The position numbers and the translations under genes were made by a program. Source: an uncultured Aquimarina sp. (GTDB taxonomy: Bacteria; Bacteroidota; Bacteroidia; Flavobacteriales; Flavobacteriaceae). From it: a stretch of DNA of 64,000 bases. The notes under the pieces are model-generated. The model was not told where the DNA came from, ran no database searches, and saw only the letters and a program-made list of their open reading frames with translations. The DNA is taken from the NCBI RefSeq assembly GCF_947492405.1, contig NZ_CANLMP010000006.1, positions 410,053 to 474,052 on the forward strand. The letters run 5' to 3'. The number at the start of each line of letters is the position of its first letter. The first letter of the stretch is position 1. Positions 55,758 to 64,000 of the stretch are shown here, in pieces.

Positions 55758-56072
55758 ATCCCAACTTCTTTCGAAATTGGGATTTACACTTTAAAGAGCC
55801 GATGGAGGGACTCCCTTCGACTATACGCCAGCTTTATCAGCAGACTAGCTCAGGATAAACTTCTCGTCCCATCGTATTTATAGCATATAAAAAAAAATCC
55901 CAACTTCTTTCGAAATTGGGATTTACACTTTAAAGAGCCTATGGAGGGACTCCCTTCGACTATACGCCAGCTTTATCAGCAGACTAGCTCAGGATAAACT
56001 TCTCGTCTCATCGTATTTATAGCATATAAAAAAATCCCAACTTCTTTCGAAATTAGGATTTACACGTTAAAG
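55758..56072. repeat. Tandem ~138-bp repeats built from the tRNA-Thr 3' end
   Basis: Units start at 55758, 55897 and 56034 (periods 139 and 137). Each has the hairpin ATCCCAACTTC...TTGGGAT, a spacer, and AGAGCC(G/T)ATGGAGGGACTC, the 3' end of tRNA-Thr on the minus strand. In the first two copies the tRNA sequence stops after GGGACTC and continues as CCTTCGACTATACG and AGCTCAGGATAAAC, a REP-like palindrome. Only the third copy continues into the intact tRNA. Confidence 0.85.
56033..56060 (-). terminator. Intrinsic terminator of tRNA-Thr
   Basis: Minus-strand stem AATCCTAA / TTGGGATT (with a G:U pair) followed by a T-run, 13 nt after the tRNA. The same hairpin is duplicated at 55758 and 55897. 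Confidence 0.7.
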
Positions 56073-56146
56073 AGCCGATGGAGGGACTCGAACCCACGAC
56101 CTGCTGATTACAAATCAGCTGCTCTAGCCAGCTGAGCTACATCGGC
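56073..56146 (-). tRNA. tRNA-Thr (anticodon TGT)
   Basis: Minus-strand cloverleaf: acceptor GCCGATG / CATCGGC, D-arm GCTCAGCTGGCTAGAGC, anticodon arm CTGATTTGTAATCAG with TGT, T-arm GTGGGTTCGAGTCCC, discriminator T. CCA is not encoded. Folded by eye. Confidence 0.95.
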
Positions 56147-56203
56147 AAAGCGGTTGCAAATATAATTTCTGTAATCATATTTACAAATACTTTTTAAAAA
56201 AAA

Positions 56204-56470
56204 TTATAATGAATTTACTTTTTCAGCTAAAGACTTAGCTGTTTTTTCTAAATCTTCTTTAATAGACTTAAAGTGTTTCGCTGCATTTTCTACATTACGA
56301 TCACTAACTCTAGCCATAAATGCATCAAAAGATGTGATTGCCTCATCAATAATAACTTCTCCTGCTTTTTTATCCTTATCAGGATTATTTTCTTCCCAGA
56401 TATACACTTCTTCAATGATATCACCTAATACGTAGTTAATATCTTTCTTTAGATTTCTTTTATTTGCCAT
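56204..56470 (-). CDS. Small helical conserved-type protein
   Basis: 88 aa, highly charged and predicted helical (KRNLKKDINYVLGDIIEEVY, KHFKSIKEDLEKTAKSLAEK). I recall similar short hypothetical proteins in Flavobacteriia but no functional name. No signal peptide, membrane segment or catalytic motif. It lies between the tRNA and manA. Confidence 0.7.
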   Translation of the reverse strand: MANKRNLKKDINYVLGDIIEEVYIWEENNPDKDKKAGEVIIDEAITSFDAFMARVSDRNVENAAKHFKSIKEDLEKTAKSLAEKVNSL

Positions 56471-56528
56471 TTTTAATATATTTTATGCAAAATTAGTCTT
56501 TTAAACCATTTATCAAACGGTTTTAGTT

Positions 56529-57506
56529 TTAAATATAGGTCTGTAAAAGTTTTACTCCTTTTGAGATAACTTTTACTTCATTTATAGATGCAGGAACCAA
56601 AATGGTTTCTCCTAAGCTGATAGCTATTTTCTGTTCGCCATTAATTATTTCTGCTTCACCTTCTACGCACATATATATCACAAAAGAATCAAATACCTTA
56701 TGTGATAATAAAACTTCCGAATCGACTTCTATAATATTAGTTATAAAATGCGGACAATTAACTAAACCTGTTACTTCATTCTTCTTGGAGTCATAGGATA
56801 CCCTATAATCCGTATTATTATTAAAATCTATTGCTTCTAAAGCGTCTTCTTGATGAAGTTCTCTATAACTTCCATTAGTATCTTTACGATCCCAATCATA
56901 AACGCGATATGTTATGTCGGATGTTTGTTGTATTTCTGCCAATAATACTCCTTTTCCGATTGCATGTATCAATCCAGAATATACAAAAAATGTATCTCCA
57001 GAAGATACTGGTTCATAATGCAGAATATCCTTTATAGTTTTTTTGTTGACATGTTTTTGATACAACTCAGGACTTACTTTCTGATTAAAACCAATAATAA
57101 TATTAGCATTTTCGTCGGCTTGAGTAACGTACCACATTTCAGTCTTACCAAGAGAATTATGTTTTCGTTTGGCTATTTCATCACCTGGGTGTAATTGTAC
57201 AGAAAGATCTTCCTTGGCGTCAATAAACTTAATTAGTAAAGGAAATTTAGTTCCAAAACGTTTAAAATTCTTTTCACCTACCAGTTTTTCCTGATGATAA
57301 ATTAAAAGATCTTTTAACGTTTTTCCTTCAAAAGATCCATTAATCACTACAGATTGTTCTCCTTCTACATCACTTATTTCCCAGCTTTCACCGATAGAAG
57401 AACCTTTTGGTTCTTTACCTAAAAGATTGTTTAGTTTAGAACCTCCCCATATCTTTTCTTTAAGGATTGGTTTAAATTTTAATATATATAGTGAATCTTT
57501 ATTCAT
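56529..57506 (-). CDS. manA: Mannose-6-phosphate isomerase, class I
   Basis: Interconverts fructose-6-P and mannose-6-P for mannose use and glycan synthesis. 325 aa, zinc-dependent cupin. Motifs: KEKIWGGSKLNNLLGK, SWEISDVEGEQS, zinc site VQLHPGDEIAKRKHNSLGKT with glutamate in EMWYV, and GLIHAIGKGVLLAEIQQTSD. The short length and sequence match the firmicute/Bacteroidota type rather than E. coli ManA. It overlaps the peroxiredoxin gene by 8 nt. Confidence 0.93.
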   Translation of the reverse strand: MNKDSLYILKFKPILKEKIWGGSKLNNLLGKEPKGSSIGESWEISDVEGEQSVVINGSFEGKTLKDLLIYHQEKLVGEKNFKRFGTKFPLLIKFIDAKEDLSVQLHPGDEIAKRKHNSLGKTEMWYVTQADENANIIIGFNQKVSPELYQKHVNKKTIKDILHYEPVSSGDTFFVYSGLIHAIGKGVLLAEIQQTSDITYRVYDWDRKDTNGSYRELHQEDALEAIDFNNNTDYRVSYDSKKNEVTGLVNCPHFITNIIEVDSEVLLSHKVFDSFVIYMCVEGEAEIINGEQKIAISLGETILVPASINEVKVISKGVKLLQTYI

Positions 57507-57960
57507 TCATCATTTCTTTGGTTTTTTTAATAGCTTGTTTCAAATGTTGTGACGCATTGATACTATTAAATTTTAGCCTAATTATCCCTTCTTTATCAAT
57601 CACAAAGGTTTCTCTACCTGGCAACATTCCGAAAAGGCTTGCTTTTACTCCGAAAAGCTTTCTTAAATTGCCTTTCTCATCTGATAAAAAAATGAATGGT
57701 AATCTGTATTTATTTTTAAATCTTTCATGTGATTTTACACTATCCGAACTTATTCCTATAACCTCTACCCCTATATTTTTAAAATCTTCATAACTATCTC
57801 TAAAGTCACAAGCTTCTTTTATACATCCTGGAGTAAAGTTTTTAGGATAAAAATAAACTACTAAAGGCTTCTTACCAATAAATTCACTACTAAAGAATTC
57901 TTCTCTTTGATCTGTTTTAGCTGAAAATTCAGGAACCTTATCTCCTACTTCTAATCCCAT
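57499..57960 (-). CDS. Peroxiredoxin (BCP/PrxQ type)
   Basis: Thiol peroxidase of 153 aa. Peroxidatic C46 and resolving C51 (FTPGCIKEACDFRD) five residues apart, the PrxQ arrangement, and TFVIDKEGIIRLKF at the end of the core. It needs a thioredoxin-type reductant. It overlaps manA and follows queD by 5 nt, so one transcript with queD, idi and manA is likely. Confidence 0.93.
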   Translation of the reverse strand: MGLEVGDKVPEFSAKTDQREEFFSSEFIGKKPLVVYFYPKNFTPGCIKEACDFRDSYEDFKNIGVEVIGISSDSVKSHERFKNKYRLPFIFLSDEKGNLRKLFGVKASLFGMLPGRETFVIDKEGIIRLKFNSINASQHLKQAIKKTKEMMNE

Positions 57961-57965
57961 AATTA

Positions 57966-58376
57966 TTATTTACCATTATAGATTACATAGTTTCTCGGAG
58001 TTTCATATAGGGTTACTTCTATATCATATTTTGATTCTAACTTGTTTCGAAGTCTATTCCATATTACTACAGCTATATTTTCTACAGTAGGGTTTAGATT
58101 CTTAAACTCTTCAACTTCTTCATTGAGGTTTTTATGATCCATATAATCTTCCACTTCAGATTTAATATAGTCTTTTAATATTTTTAAATCAATTAAGAAA
58201 CCTGTTTCAGGATCAATATCGCCTATTACGGCAACGACTAATTCATAATTATGTCCATGATATAAAGGATTACTACATTTTCCAAAAATCTGAGTGTTTT
58301 TTTCATCACTCCAATCTTTTCTAAATAGCCGATGTGCTGCGTTAAAATGTGCTTTCCTACAGGCTTTTATCTTCAT
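57966..58376 (-). CDS. queD: 6-carboxy-5,6,7,8-tetrahydropterin synthase (QueD/PTPS family)
   Basis: Acts in queuosine or related pterin biosynthesis. 136 aa, normal for the family. Zinc ligands H15 (FNAAHRLF), H40 and H42 (YHGHNYEL), Cys34 in GKCSNPLYH, and E in TLYETPRNY. Its start overlaps the idi stop by 4 nt. No other queuosine genes are visible nearby. Confidence 0.92.
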   Translation of the reverse strand: MKIKACRKAHFNAAHRLFRKDWSDEKNTQIFGKCSNPLYHGHNYELVVAVIGDIDPETGFLIDLKILKDYIKSEVEDYMDHKNLNEEVEEFKNLNPTVENIAVVIWNRLRNKLESKYDIEVTLYETPRNYVIYNGK

Positions 58377-58891
58377 AATGTGATATGTGAGTAAAATTTA
58401 TCGAAAATAATTTTAAACCAAGCTGTATAAAGGCTAGGGTTCTTTGCCATATCTTCTTTTATATCTTCAATCGCCATCCATTTCCAATCTGCAACTTCTT
58501 CTGGATTGATTTCTGGATTATTTTCATAGTGCCCAACCATGACATGATCTAATTCATGTTCGGTAAGACCATTATCAAATGGCGCTTTATAAATAAAGGA
58601 TATGGTTTCTTTAAGCGGAGTAGTAAATCCCATTTCTTCCTGCAATCTTCTAGTTCCTGCTTCCAAATTGGTTTCTCCTTCTCGTTGATGGCTACAGCAA
58701 GTATTTGTCCATAACCCTGGTGAATGATATTTATGTTGAGCTCGTTGTTGTAGCATTAATTCTTGTTTATCATTAAGAATAAAAACAGAAAACGCTCTAT
58801 GTAATAGTGCTTTTTCATGTGCTTCAAGCTTAGGCATTAACCCAATCTGCTCATCATTTTCATTTACTAAAATGACTTTTTCTTCTTCCAT
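58373..58891 (-). CDS. idi: Isopentenyl-diphosphate delta-isomerase, type I
   Basis: Interconverts IPP and DMAPP for isoprenoids. 172 aa from ATG 58891 (MEEEKVILVNENDEQIGLMP). An upstream in-frame ATG at 58936 would add 15 residues, but a -7 box at 58907-58914 lies in between, so the shorter form is preferred. NUDIX-type domain with TNTCCSHQREGE (catalytic Cys), EMGF and YENNPEINPEEVADWKWM (metal Glu). It leads the queD, peroxiredoxin and manA run. Confidence 0.92.
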   Translation of the reverse strand: MEEEKVILVNENDEQIGLMPKLEAHEKALLHRAFSVFILNDKQELMLQQRAQHKYHSPGLWTNTCCSHQREGETNLEAGTRRLQEEMGFTTPLKETISFIYKAPFDNGLTEHELDHVMVGHYENNPEINPEEVADWKWMAIEDIKEDMAKNPSLYTAWFKIIFDKFYSHITL

Positions 58892-58906
58892 TTGTTTGTA
58901 TTGGCT

Positions 58907-58914
58907 CAAAACTA
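58907..58914 (-). promoter_or_regulatory. Candidate -7 box of idi operon
   Basis: Minus-strand TAGTTTTG matches TANNTTTG, 15 nt before the preferred ATG. The -33 element is unclear. Confidence 0.4.
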
Positions 58915-59000
58915 CGAAATCGTAGTAGCAATTCATAATCTATCCTATTTTTGGCATAAAATAAAGAATTGTTTACTCGATAATCAAGATTTAAATGCTC

Positions 59001-59062
59001 CGAGGCTTGCCTCGAAATCTAAAATTATTTTCTATCTAATGCCTCATGGGCTTGCCCTGAGG
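59001..59062. repeat. Pair of REP-like palindromes
   Basis: CGAGGC-TT-GCCTCG (59001-59014) and CCTCA-T-GGGC-TT-GCCC-TGAGG (59042-59062) share a TT-centred palindromic design and a GCCT...AGG core. GC-rich units in AT-rich intergenic DNA, as in bacterial REP/BIME elements. Confidence 0.6.
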
Positions 59063-59080
59063 TAGTTTACTTATTAATAA

Positions 59081-59109
59081 AAAAACACCCTAATAAATAA
59101 GGTGTTTTT
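59081..59109. terminator. Bidirectional intrinsic terminator
   Basis: AAAAACACC / GGTGTTTTT (59081-59089, 59101-59109), 11-nt loop, 46 nt after the OmpA-family stop on the minus strand. Confidence 0.8.
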
Positions 59110-59154
59110 AGGTAGACCAATATTCATTACTGGCCTATACAACGTTATTATATA

Positions 59155-61113
59155 TTATTTAACAATAATAAATTCACTTCGTCTATTTAATTGATATTCT
59201 GATTTTCTACAATTAGAATCATTTCCACAATCATTTACAGGTTGTGTTTCTCCATATCCTTTGCTCGTTAATCGGTCTGAAGAAATTCCTTTAGTAATCA
59301 TATACTTAATAGTAGATTTTGCTCTCTGTTCTGATAACCAAAGGTTGTAAGCATCATCACCATGGCTATCTGTATGTGATCTTACATCAATTTTCATCTC
59401 TGGATATTGATTCATTACCTCAATGACCTTGGCTAATTCTACTGCAGCATCAGCGCGTATATAAGATTGATCAAAATCAAAGTAAATAGGGTTTAGAGAT
59501 AACACCTTAGCTAAATCATCTCCTACATCAGCAGATTTCACTTTTTTCTCTAACAATAACGGCACCTCTACTGTTTCTGTTTCTCCTGGTGTATTAACCA
59601 GCTTTTCTAGAGTAAGATATTCTTCTTTTTCTGCACGTACAAAATATTTAGAACTACACTTAACTAAGTGACTATATGCTGCATCATCTCCAACAATAAA
59701 ACTTTCTAATAGATTATTACTACTGTCATAAATAGAAACTTTTGTACCTGGTAATAATTCTTGAGTATCTTCATCCTTTACTACGCCGGCAATTGTAATT
59801 TCGCAGAAGCTTTTAAGGTCTTCTAACTGTAAAAAGCTGTAGATATCATCTTTACCTCTACCGCCATCTCTGTTCGAAGAGAAATAGCCTCTTCTGGATT
59901 TATCATCAACTATAAAAGCAAAATCATCATCTGGACCATTTACTGGTTTACCTATATTAACTACTAGTTTTTCCTCATCTGTCTGAGGATTTAGCCTGGT
60001 TACATAAACATCCAACCCTCCTAATCCAATATGACCGTCAGAAGCAAAATAAAGATCATTATTAGCACTTACAAAAGGAAAAGTTTCTTTTCCTTCGGTA
60101 TTAATTCTATTACCTAAATTTTTAGGTTCGCCAAAGCTTCCATCAGAATTTATTGCAACCTCGTAAATATCTGATTGTCCTTCTCCACCTGGCATATCTG
60201 ATGAGAAATATAATGTTTTCTCATCTACACTAAGTGCTGGATGTGCTGTAGAATATTGGTCACTATTAAAAGGTAAATTTTGAGGTGTTGTCCAGCCTCC
60301 TTGCGTATTCTTATATGAACGATAAATTTTTAATCGATTCGTTCCTTTTTTATCGTTTCCATATTTTCGACCATCATAATTATTTCTAGTAAAATATACT
60401 GTCTGACCATCCTTTGCAAAAATCGGTGTGGATTCATGAAACTTGCTGTTTATTTTACTGTCGAACTTTTCTATTTCAGAAAGTTCGCCATTAGTAGGGT
60501 TATATTCTGCCCTAAATAAGTCTAAAAATGGTTCTTCGTTCCATTGATGTACACTTTTTTTGAATAAAAGTGTGTCTCTAGAAGAACTAAAAACTACAAA
60601 CCTTCCAAAAAAAGCAGAACCGAAATCAGTGAATGAAGAATTAATAGAAGAATTCTCTATCTCGAATCTTCCTGATTGAAAATCTATTCGTTTCAGATAA
60701 TTTGGTTCATCTTGAAACAATTGAGCACGTTGGTCATCTGAACTAGCTTCTACAAACTTTTTCATATACACATCTGCATCATCATAACGTCCTACAGATT
60801 TTAATGTCTGCGCATACCTGAAATAATATTCTGGTTCCACTTCAGTAGGGTAAGAATTTACTAATTCTTCATACCATTTAGAAGCTTCCTCAAATTGACT
60901 ATTAAAATAATAACTGTTTCCGAGGTTCTTGTATAAATCTGCACTCTTGTATCCTTTTTTTACAACTTTAAGATACGTCTCTTGTGCATTAATATATTCG
61001 TATTTGTCATACTGATTCTGTGCCGATTTTAGTTTTCTTTCCTGAGAGAACATGGAGTTCACAAAGAAAAATCCAACAATAACAAATAATAATTTGTGTA
61101 ATAATCCCTTCAT
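59155..61113 (-). CDS. OmpA-family protein with TPR and WD40-like repeats
   Basis: 652 aa. Signal peptide (ending near MFSQE), TPR helices (about 25-130), PD40/WD40-like beta-propeller (about 150-420 with FSSDMPGGEGQSDIYEV and YFSSNRDGGRGKDDIYSF), a carboxypeptidase-regulatory-like fold (about 435-515) and a C-terminal OmpA domain (about 540-652: IYFDFDQSYIRADAA, RSHTDSHGDDAYNLWLSEQR) that binds peptidoglycan. Such proteins are commonly paired with PorP/SprF and DUF11 adhesins; the three genes here are adjacent in that order. Confidence 0.92.
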   Translation of the reverse strand: MKGLLHKLLFVIVGFFFVNSMFSQERKLKSAQNQYDKYEYINAQETYLKVVKKGYKSADLYKNLGNSYYFNSQFEEASKWYEELVNSYPTEVEPEYYFRYAQTLKSVGRYDDADVYMKKFVEASSDDQRAQLFQDEPNYLKRIDFQSGRFEIENSSINSSFTDFGSAFFGRFVVFSSSRDTLLFKKSVHQWNEEPFLDLFRAEYNPTNGELSEIEKFDSKINSKFHESTPIFAKDGQTVYFTRNNYDGRKYGNDKKGTNRLKIYRSYKNTQGGWTTPQNLPFNSDQYSTAHPALSVDEKTLYFSSDMPGGEGQSDIYEVAINSDGSFGEPKNLGNRINTEGKETFPFVSANNDLYFASDGHIGLGGLDVYVTRLNPQTDEEKLVVNIGKPVNGPDDDFAFIVDDKSRRGYFSSNRDGGRGKDDIYSFLQLEDLKSFCEITIAGVVKDEDTQELLPGTKVSIYDSSNNLLESFIVGDDAAYSHLVKCSSKYFVRAEKEEYLTLEKLVNTPGETETVEVPLLLEKKVKSADVGDDLAKVLSLNPIYFDFDQSYIRADAAVELAKVIEVMNQYPEMKIDVRSHTDSHGDDAYNLWLSEQRAKSTIKYMITKGISSDRLTSKGYGETQPVNDCGNDSNCRKSEYQLNRRSEFIIVK

Positions 61114-61179
61114 TTTATTTTTGGCTATATTTTATGTAATCTAAAAATTAACTTATCCGAATTATGTAATATTTTACGA

Positions 61180-62148
61180 TTAAAAGAACCTAGGCGTTAG
61201 CATTCTATTATACTTTCTAAATAGTTCAAAACGTAACATTACTTCATAACTACCATCGTTAAATTGTGTTCTTCCTAATTCTGTGGACTCTTTGTCATAA
61301 GCAAAACCTATCATTAAAGAATCCGACACCTGAAATCCTGCCATAGCACTAAATGCTGCACTCCATCTGTAACCGACACCCAATGTTAATTTATCATACA
61401 ACAAAAAATTAGCAGAGACGTCTACCTGTAGTGGAGCTCCAAATACTAATTTACTTAATACAGCCGGTTTAAACTTTACAGTATCGCTAAGGTCAAAAAC
61501 ATGTCCGGCTATTAAGTAATAATTAATCCGTTCTTCTGCAATAAATGATGAATTACCATTATCATCTATTTCTGCTCCTTCGTCAAAATGGTCCGTTTCT
61601 AATAAATTTGGAGCACTTAATCCTACATAAAACTTATCTGTATGATAGTAAAACCCAACACCTACATTAGGACTAAATTTATTATCAATATTACCATTAC
61701 CAAAAAGAGGATCTCCTGTTTCAAATTGTGATAGTCTATCAAAATCAACATTTAACAAATGCCCTCCTGCTTTTACTCCAAAACTTAGTTTTCCTCGTTC
61801 TGAGGTAGGAATTGTATAGGAAAAATCAATGTCGAAGTATGTTTCATTAGTTGGACCTATTTCATCATTAACTATTGATAGTCCCAACCCAACTTTATTA
61901 TTATCACCTATTGGTGTATTTAATGTTAATGTTTGGGTTCTTGGGGCTCCATCTAATCCAACCCATTGACTACGATGTAATCCCATTATACTCATAACAC
62001 CTCTACTACCTGCATATGCAGGGTTTACGCTAATTGTATTATACATATATTGAGTATACTGAGCATCTTGTTGTGCAATACTATAATTTGCTATTAAGCC
62101 AAATATAGCAAGCATAAATATTGTTAATAGTCTATTCATAAGTATCAT
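61180..62148 (-). CDS. PorP/SprF-family T9SS-associated membrane protein
   Basis: 322 aa. Signal peptide (ends near SIAQQ) and a beta-barrel with the family start DAQYTQYMYNTISVNPAYAG and LGLSIVNDEIGPTNET. SprF-like proteins help export a partner adhesin (SprB) through the T9SS in gliding bacteria. Here the partner is most likely the DUF11-repeat protein directly upstream. Either of two nearby ATGs (codons 1 and 4) could start it. Confidence 0.92.
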   Translation of the reverse strand: MILMNRLLTIFMLAIFGLIANYSIAQQDAQYTQYMYNTISVNPAYAGSRGVMSIMGLHRSQWVGLDGAPRTQTLTLNTPIGDNNKVGLGLSIVNDEIGPTNETYFDIDFSYTIPTSERGKLSFGVKAGGHLLNVDFDRLSQFETGDPLFGNGNIDNKFSPNVGVGFYYHTDKFYVGLSAPNLLETDHFDEGAEIDDNGNSSFIAEERINYYLIAGHVFDLSDTVKFKPAVLSKLVFGAPLQVDVSANFLLYDKLTLGVGYRWSAAFSAMAGFQVSDSLMIGFAYDKESTELGRTQFNDGSYEVMLRFELFRKYNRMLTPRFF

Positions 62149-62194
62149 TATTTGATTTAGGGAATAACAAATATATACTATTCCAAATATAAAT

Positions 62195-64000
62195 TTATCT
62201 GTTTATGTATAAGTAACCTGCTTTATATGTATTCAGTCCTCTCGCATTTACATATTCTAAAACATAGTAATAAGTACCAACAGGCAGTTCATTTTTCTGA
62301 GAAATGGTAACCCTTCCGTTACTAATTCCTTTAAATAATTCTACACCTGGTTGCTCATATCCTTCTTCTTCGAATACCTGAACTCCCCATCTGTTATAAA
62401 TACTTAATGTATTGTCAGGGAAATTTCTTAACCCTACAATTCTAAAGTCATCATTAATTCCATCTCCATTAGGGCTAATACCTGTGTACACAATAATAGG
62501 GTCATCTTCATCTGTAAATACTCCTTCGATAATGGTTACCGTTTCATCTTCTGCATCACCATCATTATCAAGATCTACATCGGTAGTGTCTATTGGATCG
62601 TCTGATAGATCTATCACGTCGTTACCATTTGGATCTTGACCAGTAACGGTAGCTTGATTTAATACCTCTCCTAATAAAACATCTTCGGCTGTTAAAACAT
62701 ACGTTGCGGTAAATGTAGTAGTATCTGTTTCACCAACTAATAGATCAATTGGCCCTCCAGTCAATACAATGCCTGTTAATGGGTCTGTAAGAACAATATT
62801 AACAATGTCAACATTACCTGTATTCGCTACTGTAAATGTATATTGAATTTCGTCACCAACGTTAGGCAGGTCATCTCCATTAACATCTACATAAATACCT
62901 GTTTTAGTTAAAGCCAAATTAGGCAACTGCTCTATAGGTGTTATTGTCTCATCATTAGTTGGGTCATTATCACCGTTATCATCAACAGTTTCATCACCAT
63001 TATCAGACACATCCATCACACCGTCTCCATTCGGATCTTCACCCATTACCGTAGCACTATTGATTACTTCTCCATTATTAATATCTGTTTGTGTAATCAC
63101 ATATTCTGCCGTTGCTATACCTTCTTCGCCAGGAGCTAATATGGATGGATTGACAGAAAGGTTTATGCTTCCGGTTAGGATATCATCAATAAATATATTA
63201 TCTATTGTTACATCACCAGTATTTGTAACTGTAAATGTATAGGTAATAACATCTCCTACATTAGAACCGCTAGCTAAACTTGTTTTAACCAATGTCAATT
63301 CAGGATTTATATCTAAAATAGTAACTGTTGGATCATTTGTAGGATCCATATCCGTAGTACCATCTCCATTCGGTGTCTCAACACTTTCATCTCCAGCATC
63401 AGAATCATCACTAACATCATCTGGACCTCCTAATGGGCTGTCTCCTGTTGCTGTAGCACTATTCTCTATATAACCAGCATCAAGATCTGATTGTGTAATC
63501 GTTTGATTTGCTGTAACAGTTACACTTGCGCCTGGGGCTAAAGTTAAAATTGGACTACCAACTATACTTCCTGCATCTGCATTATCATCGGTAATTTCAA
63601 TATCCGTTAAAGTAACATTTCCGGTATTGGTAACTACAATGTCATACTCGATAACATCATTCAATGCACTTCCGGCAACTCTTACGGTCTTGATAACACT
63701 TAAACTTGGATCAGGTGTAATAACAGTAACTGTTGGATCATTTGTAGGATCCATATCCGTAGTACCATCTCCATTCGGTGTCTCAACACTTTCATCTCCA
63801 GCATCAGAATCATCACTAACATCATCTGGACCTCCTAATGGGCTGTCTCCTGTTGCTGTAGCACTATTCTCTATATAACCAGCATCAAGATCTGATTGTG
63901 TAATCGTTTGATTTGCTGTAACAGTTACACTTGCGCCTGGGGCTAAAGTTAAAATTGGACTACCAACTATACTTCCAACATCTGCATTATCATCGGTAAT
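62195..64000 (-). CDS. DUF11-repeat adhesin with gliding-motility C-terminal domain (5' part outside window)
   Basis: Partial: the frame runs open to the window edge (601 codons seen). Repeats of DUF11-type beta-sandwich domains (VTNTGNVTLTDIEITDD, SGLAPGE-like linkers, acidic Ca-binding loops DPTNDPTVTV). The C-terminus is a type B T9SS sorting domain (CHU_C: ISPNGDGINDDFRIVGLRNF, IYNRWGVQVFEEEGY, KAGYLYINR). An ATG at 63754 is internal, not the start. Partner of the adjacent PorP/SprF and OmpA-family genes. Confidence 0.9.
   Translation of the reverse strand: MTDDNADVGSIVGSPILTLAPGASVTVTANQTITQSDLDAGYIENSATATGDSPLGGPDDVSDDSDAGDESVETPNGDGTTDMDPTNDPTVTVITPDPSLSVIKTVRVAGSALNDVIEYDIVVTNTGNVTLTDIEITDDNADAGSIVGSPILTLAPGASVTVTANQTITQSDLDAGYIENSATATGDSPLGGPDDVSDDSDAGDESVETPNGDGTTDMDPTNDPTVTILDINPELTLVKTSLASGSNVGDVITYTFTVTNTGDVTIDNIFIDDILTGSINLSVNPSILAPGEEGIATAEYVITQTDINNGEVINSATVMGEDPNGDGVMDVSDNGDETVDDNGDNDPTNDETITPIEQLPNLALTKTGIYVDVNGDDLPNVGDEIQYTFTVANTGNVDIVNIVLTDPLTGIVLTGGPIDLLVGETDTTTFTATYVLTAEDVLLGEVLNQATVTGQDPNGNDVIDLSDDPIDTTDVDLDNDGDAEDETVTIIEGVFTDEDDPIIVYTGISPNGDGINDDFRIVGLRNFPDNTLSIYNRWGVQVFEEEGYEQPGVELFKGISNGRVTISQKNELPVGTYYYVLEYVNARGLNTYKAGYLYINR
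63321..64000 (-). repeat. 405-bp tandem coding repeat (135-residue DUF11 unit)
   Basis: The sequence from 63321 recurs from 63726 with a period of 405 bp (135 codons) and only rare differences, for example near 63573 versus 63977. The second copy continues past the window end. Confidence 0.9.

Larger units (their letters stand above)
55485..56072. other. Intergenic region with tandem tRNA-derived repeats
   Basis: 588 bases. From 55758 on, it consists of copies of a terminator hairpin plus tRNA 3'-end plus palindromic spacer (see repeat entry). Before that lies AT-rich DNA with a short hairpin ATGGGT / ACCCAT (55576-55594) and a fragment near 55653 resembling an inverted REP core. Confidence 0.7.

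Noticed and set aside
55758..56072. Tandem repeats as a CRISPR array
   Set aside because: Units are contiguous copies of tRNA and terminator sequence with a ~138-bp period and no unique spacers.
63754..64000. ATG at 63754 as the start of the DUF11 protein
   Set aside because: The same frame stays open to the window edge and encodes another copy of the repeat, so the ATG is internal.

Overview
The window looks like chromosomal DNA of a marine-type Flavobacteriaceae (Bacteroidota). I infer this from the AT-rich composition, type IX secretion (T9SS) parts (PorP/SprF, a PorV-like barrel, C-terminal sorting domains), TANNTTTG-type -7 boxes, scarce Shine-Dalgarno sequences, and Bacteroidota families such as DUF2723, DUF4397, DUF4369, DUF2024 and DUF3160. 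The genus is not provable from sequence alone; something near Aquimarina is a guess.

Layout. 1-4645: partial recQ, divergent from a kdsD-tatC-CMD-lptB cluster (LPS precursor, Tat export, LPS transport). 4646-9409: minus-strand pssA and three lipoprotein genes. 9528-18498: PorV-like barrel, lnt, ABC-F ATPase, a degenerate methyltransferase, a LolD-like ATPase, a sodium symporter and a CoA-binding protein. 18499-21620: an outer-membrane receptor flanked by two possible small RNAs. 21621-29832: fabH, an orphan T9SS-CTD-like peptide, TetR plus ABC1 kinase, htpG, a membrane-anchored LuxR regulator and a BLUF photoreceptor. 30242-33520: DUF2723 glycosyltransferase. 33521-35409: a defence-type reverse transcriptase preceded by a structured non-coding region. 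35555-37582: a thioredoxin/DUF2024/MarR cluster with repeated palindromic operators. 37686-55484: surface and secreted proteins (triple DUF4397, S9 peptidase, astacin, S1/P1 nuclease, M61 peptidase), AlkB, an AraC regulator and housekeeping enzymes. 55485-56146: tRNA-Thr with tandem copies of its own 3' end. 56204-58891: manA, peroxiredoxin, queD, idi. 59155-64000: OmpA-family protein, PorP/SprF and a large DUF11-repeat adhesin running off the window.

Three signals stand out. (1) The reverse transcriptase at 33940 has AbiA/AbiK/DRT-like motifs with a YSDD catalytic box. It sits downstream of about 280 nt of hairpin-rich DNA that also holds a 63-codon stop-free frame, an arrangement reminiscent of DRT2/DRT9 defence systems. 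(2) Five copies of a TGTAAC-N16/17-CGTY element, all on the plus strand and between genes, sit before lnt, the LolD-like ATPase, the outer-membrane receptor and two gene-less intervals that end in intrinsic terminators. This suggests an ECF sigma regulon for envelope biogenesis with possible small RNAs. (3) A MarR regulator with a cysteine-rich tail appears to control a redox-type gene set through TTAGGATTNCTAA operators that touch the -7 boxes.

Domain calls come from motif recognition by eye; no database search was run.
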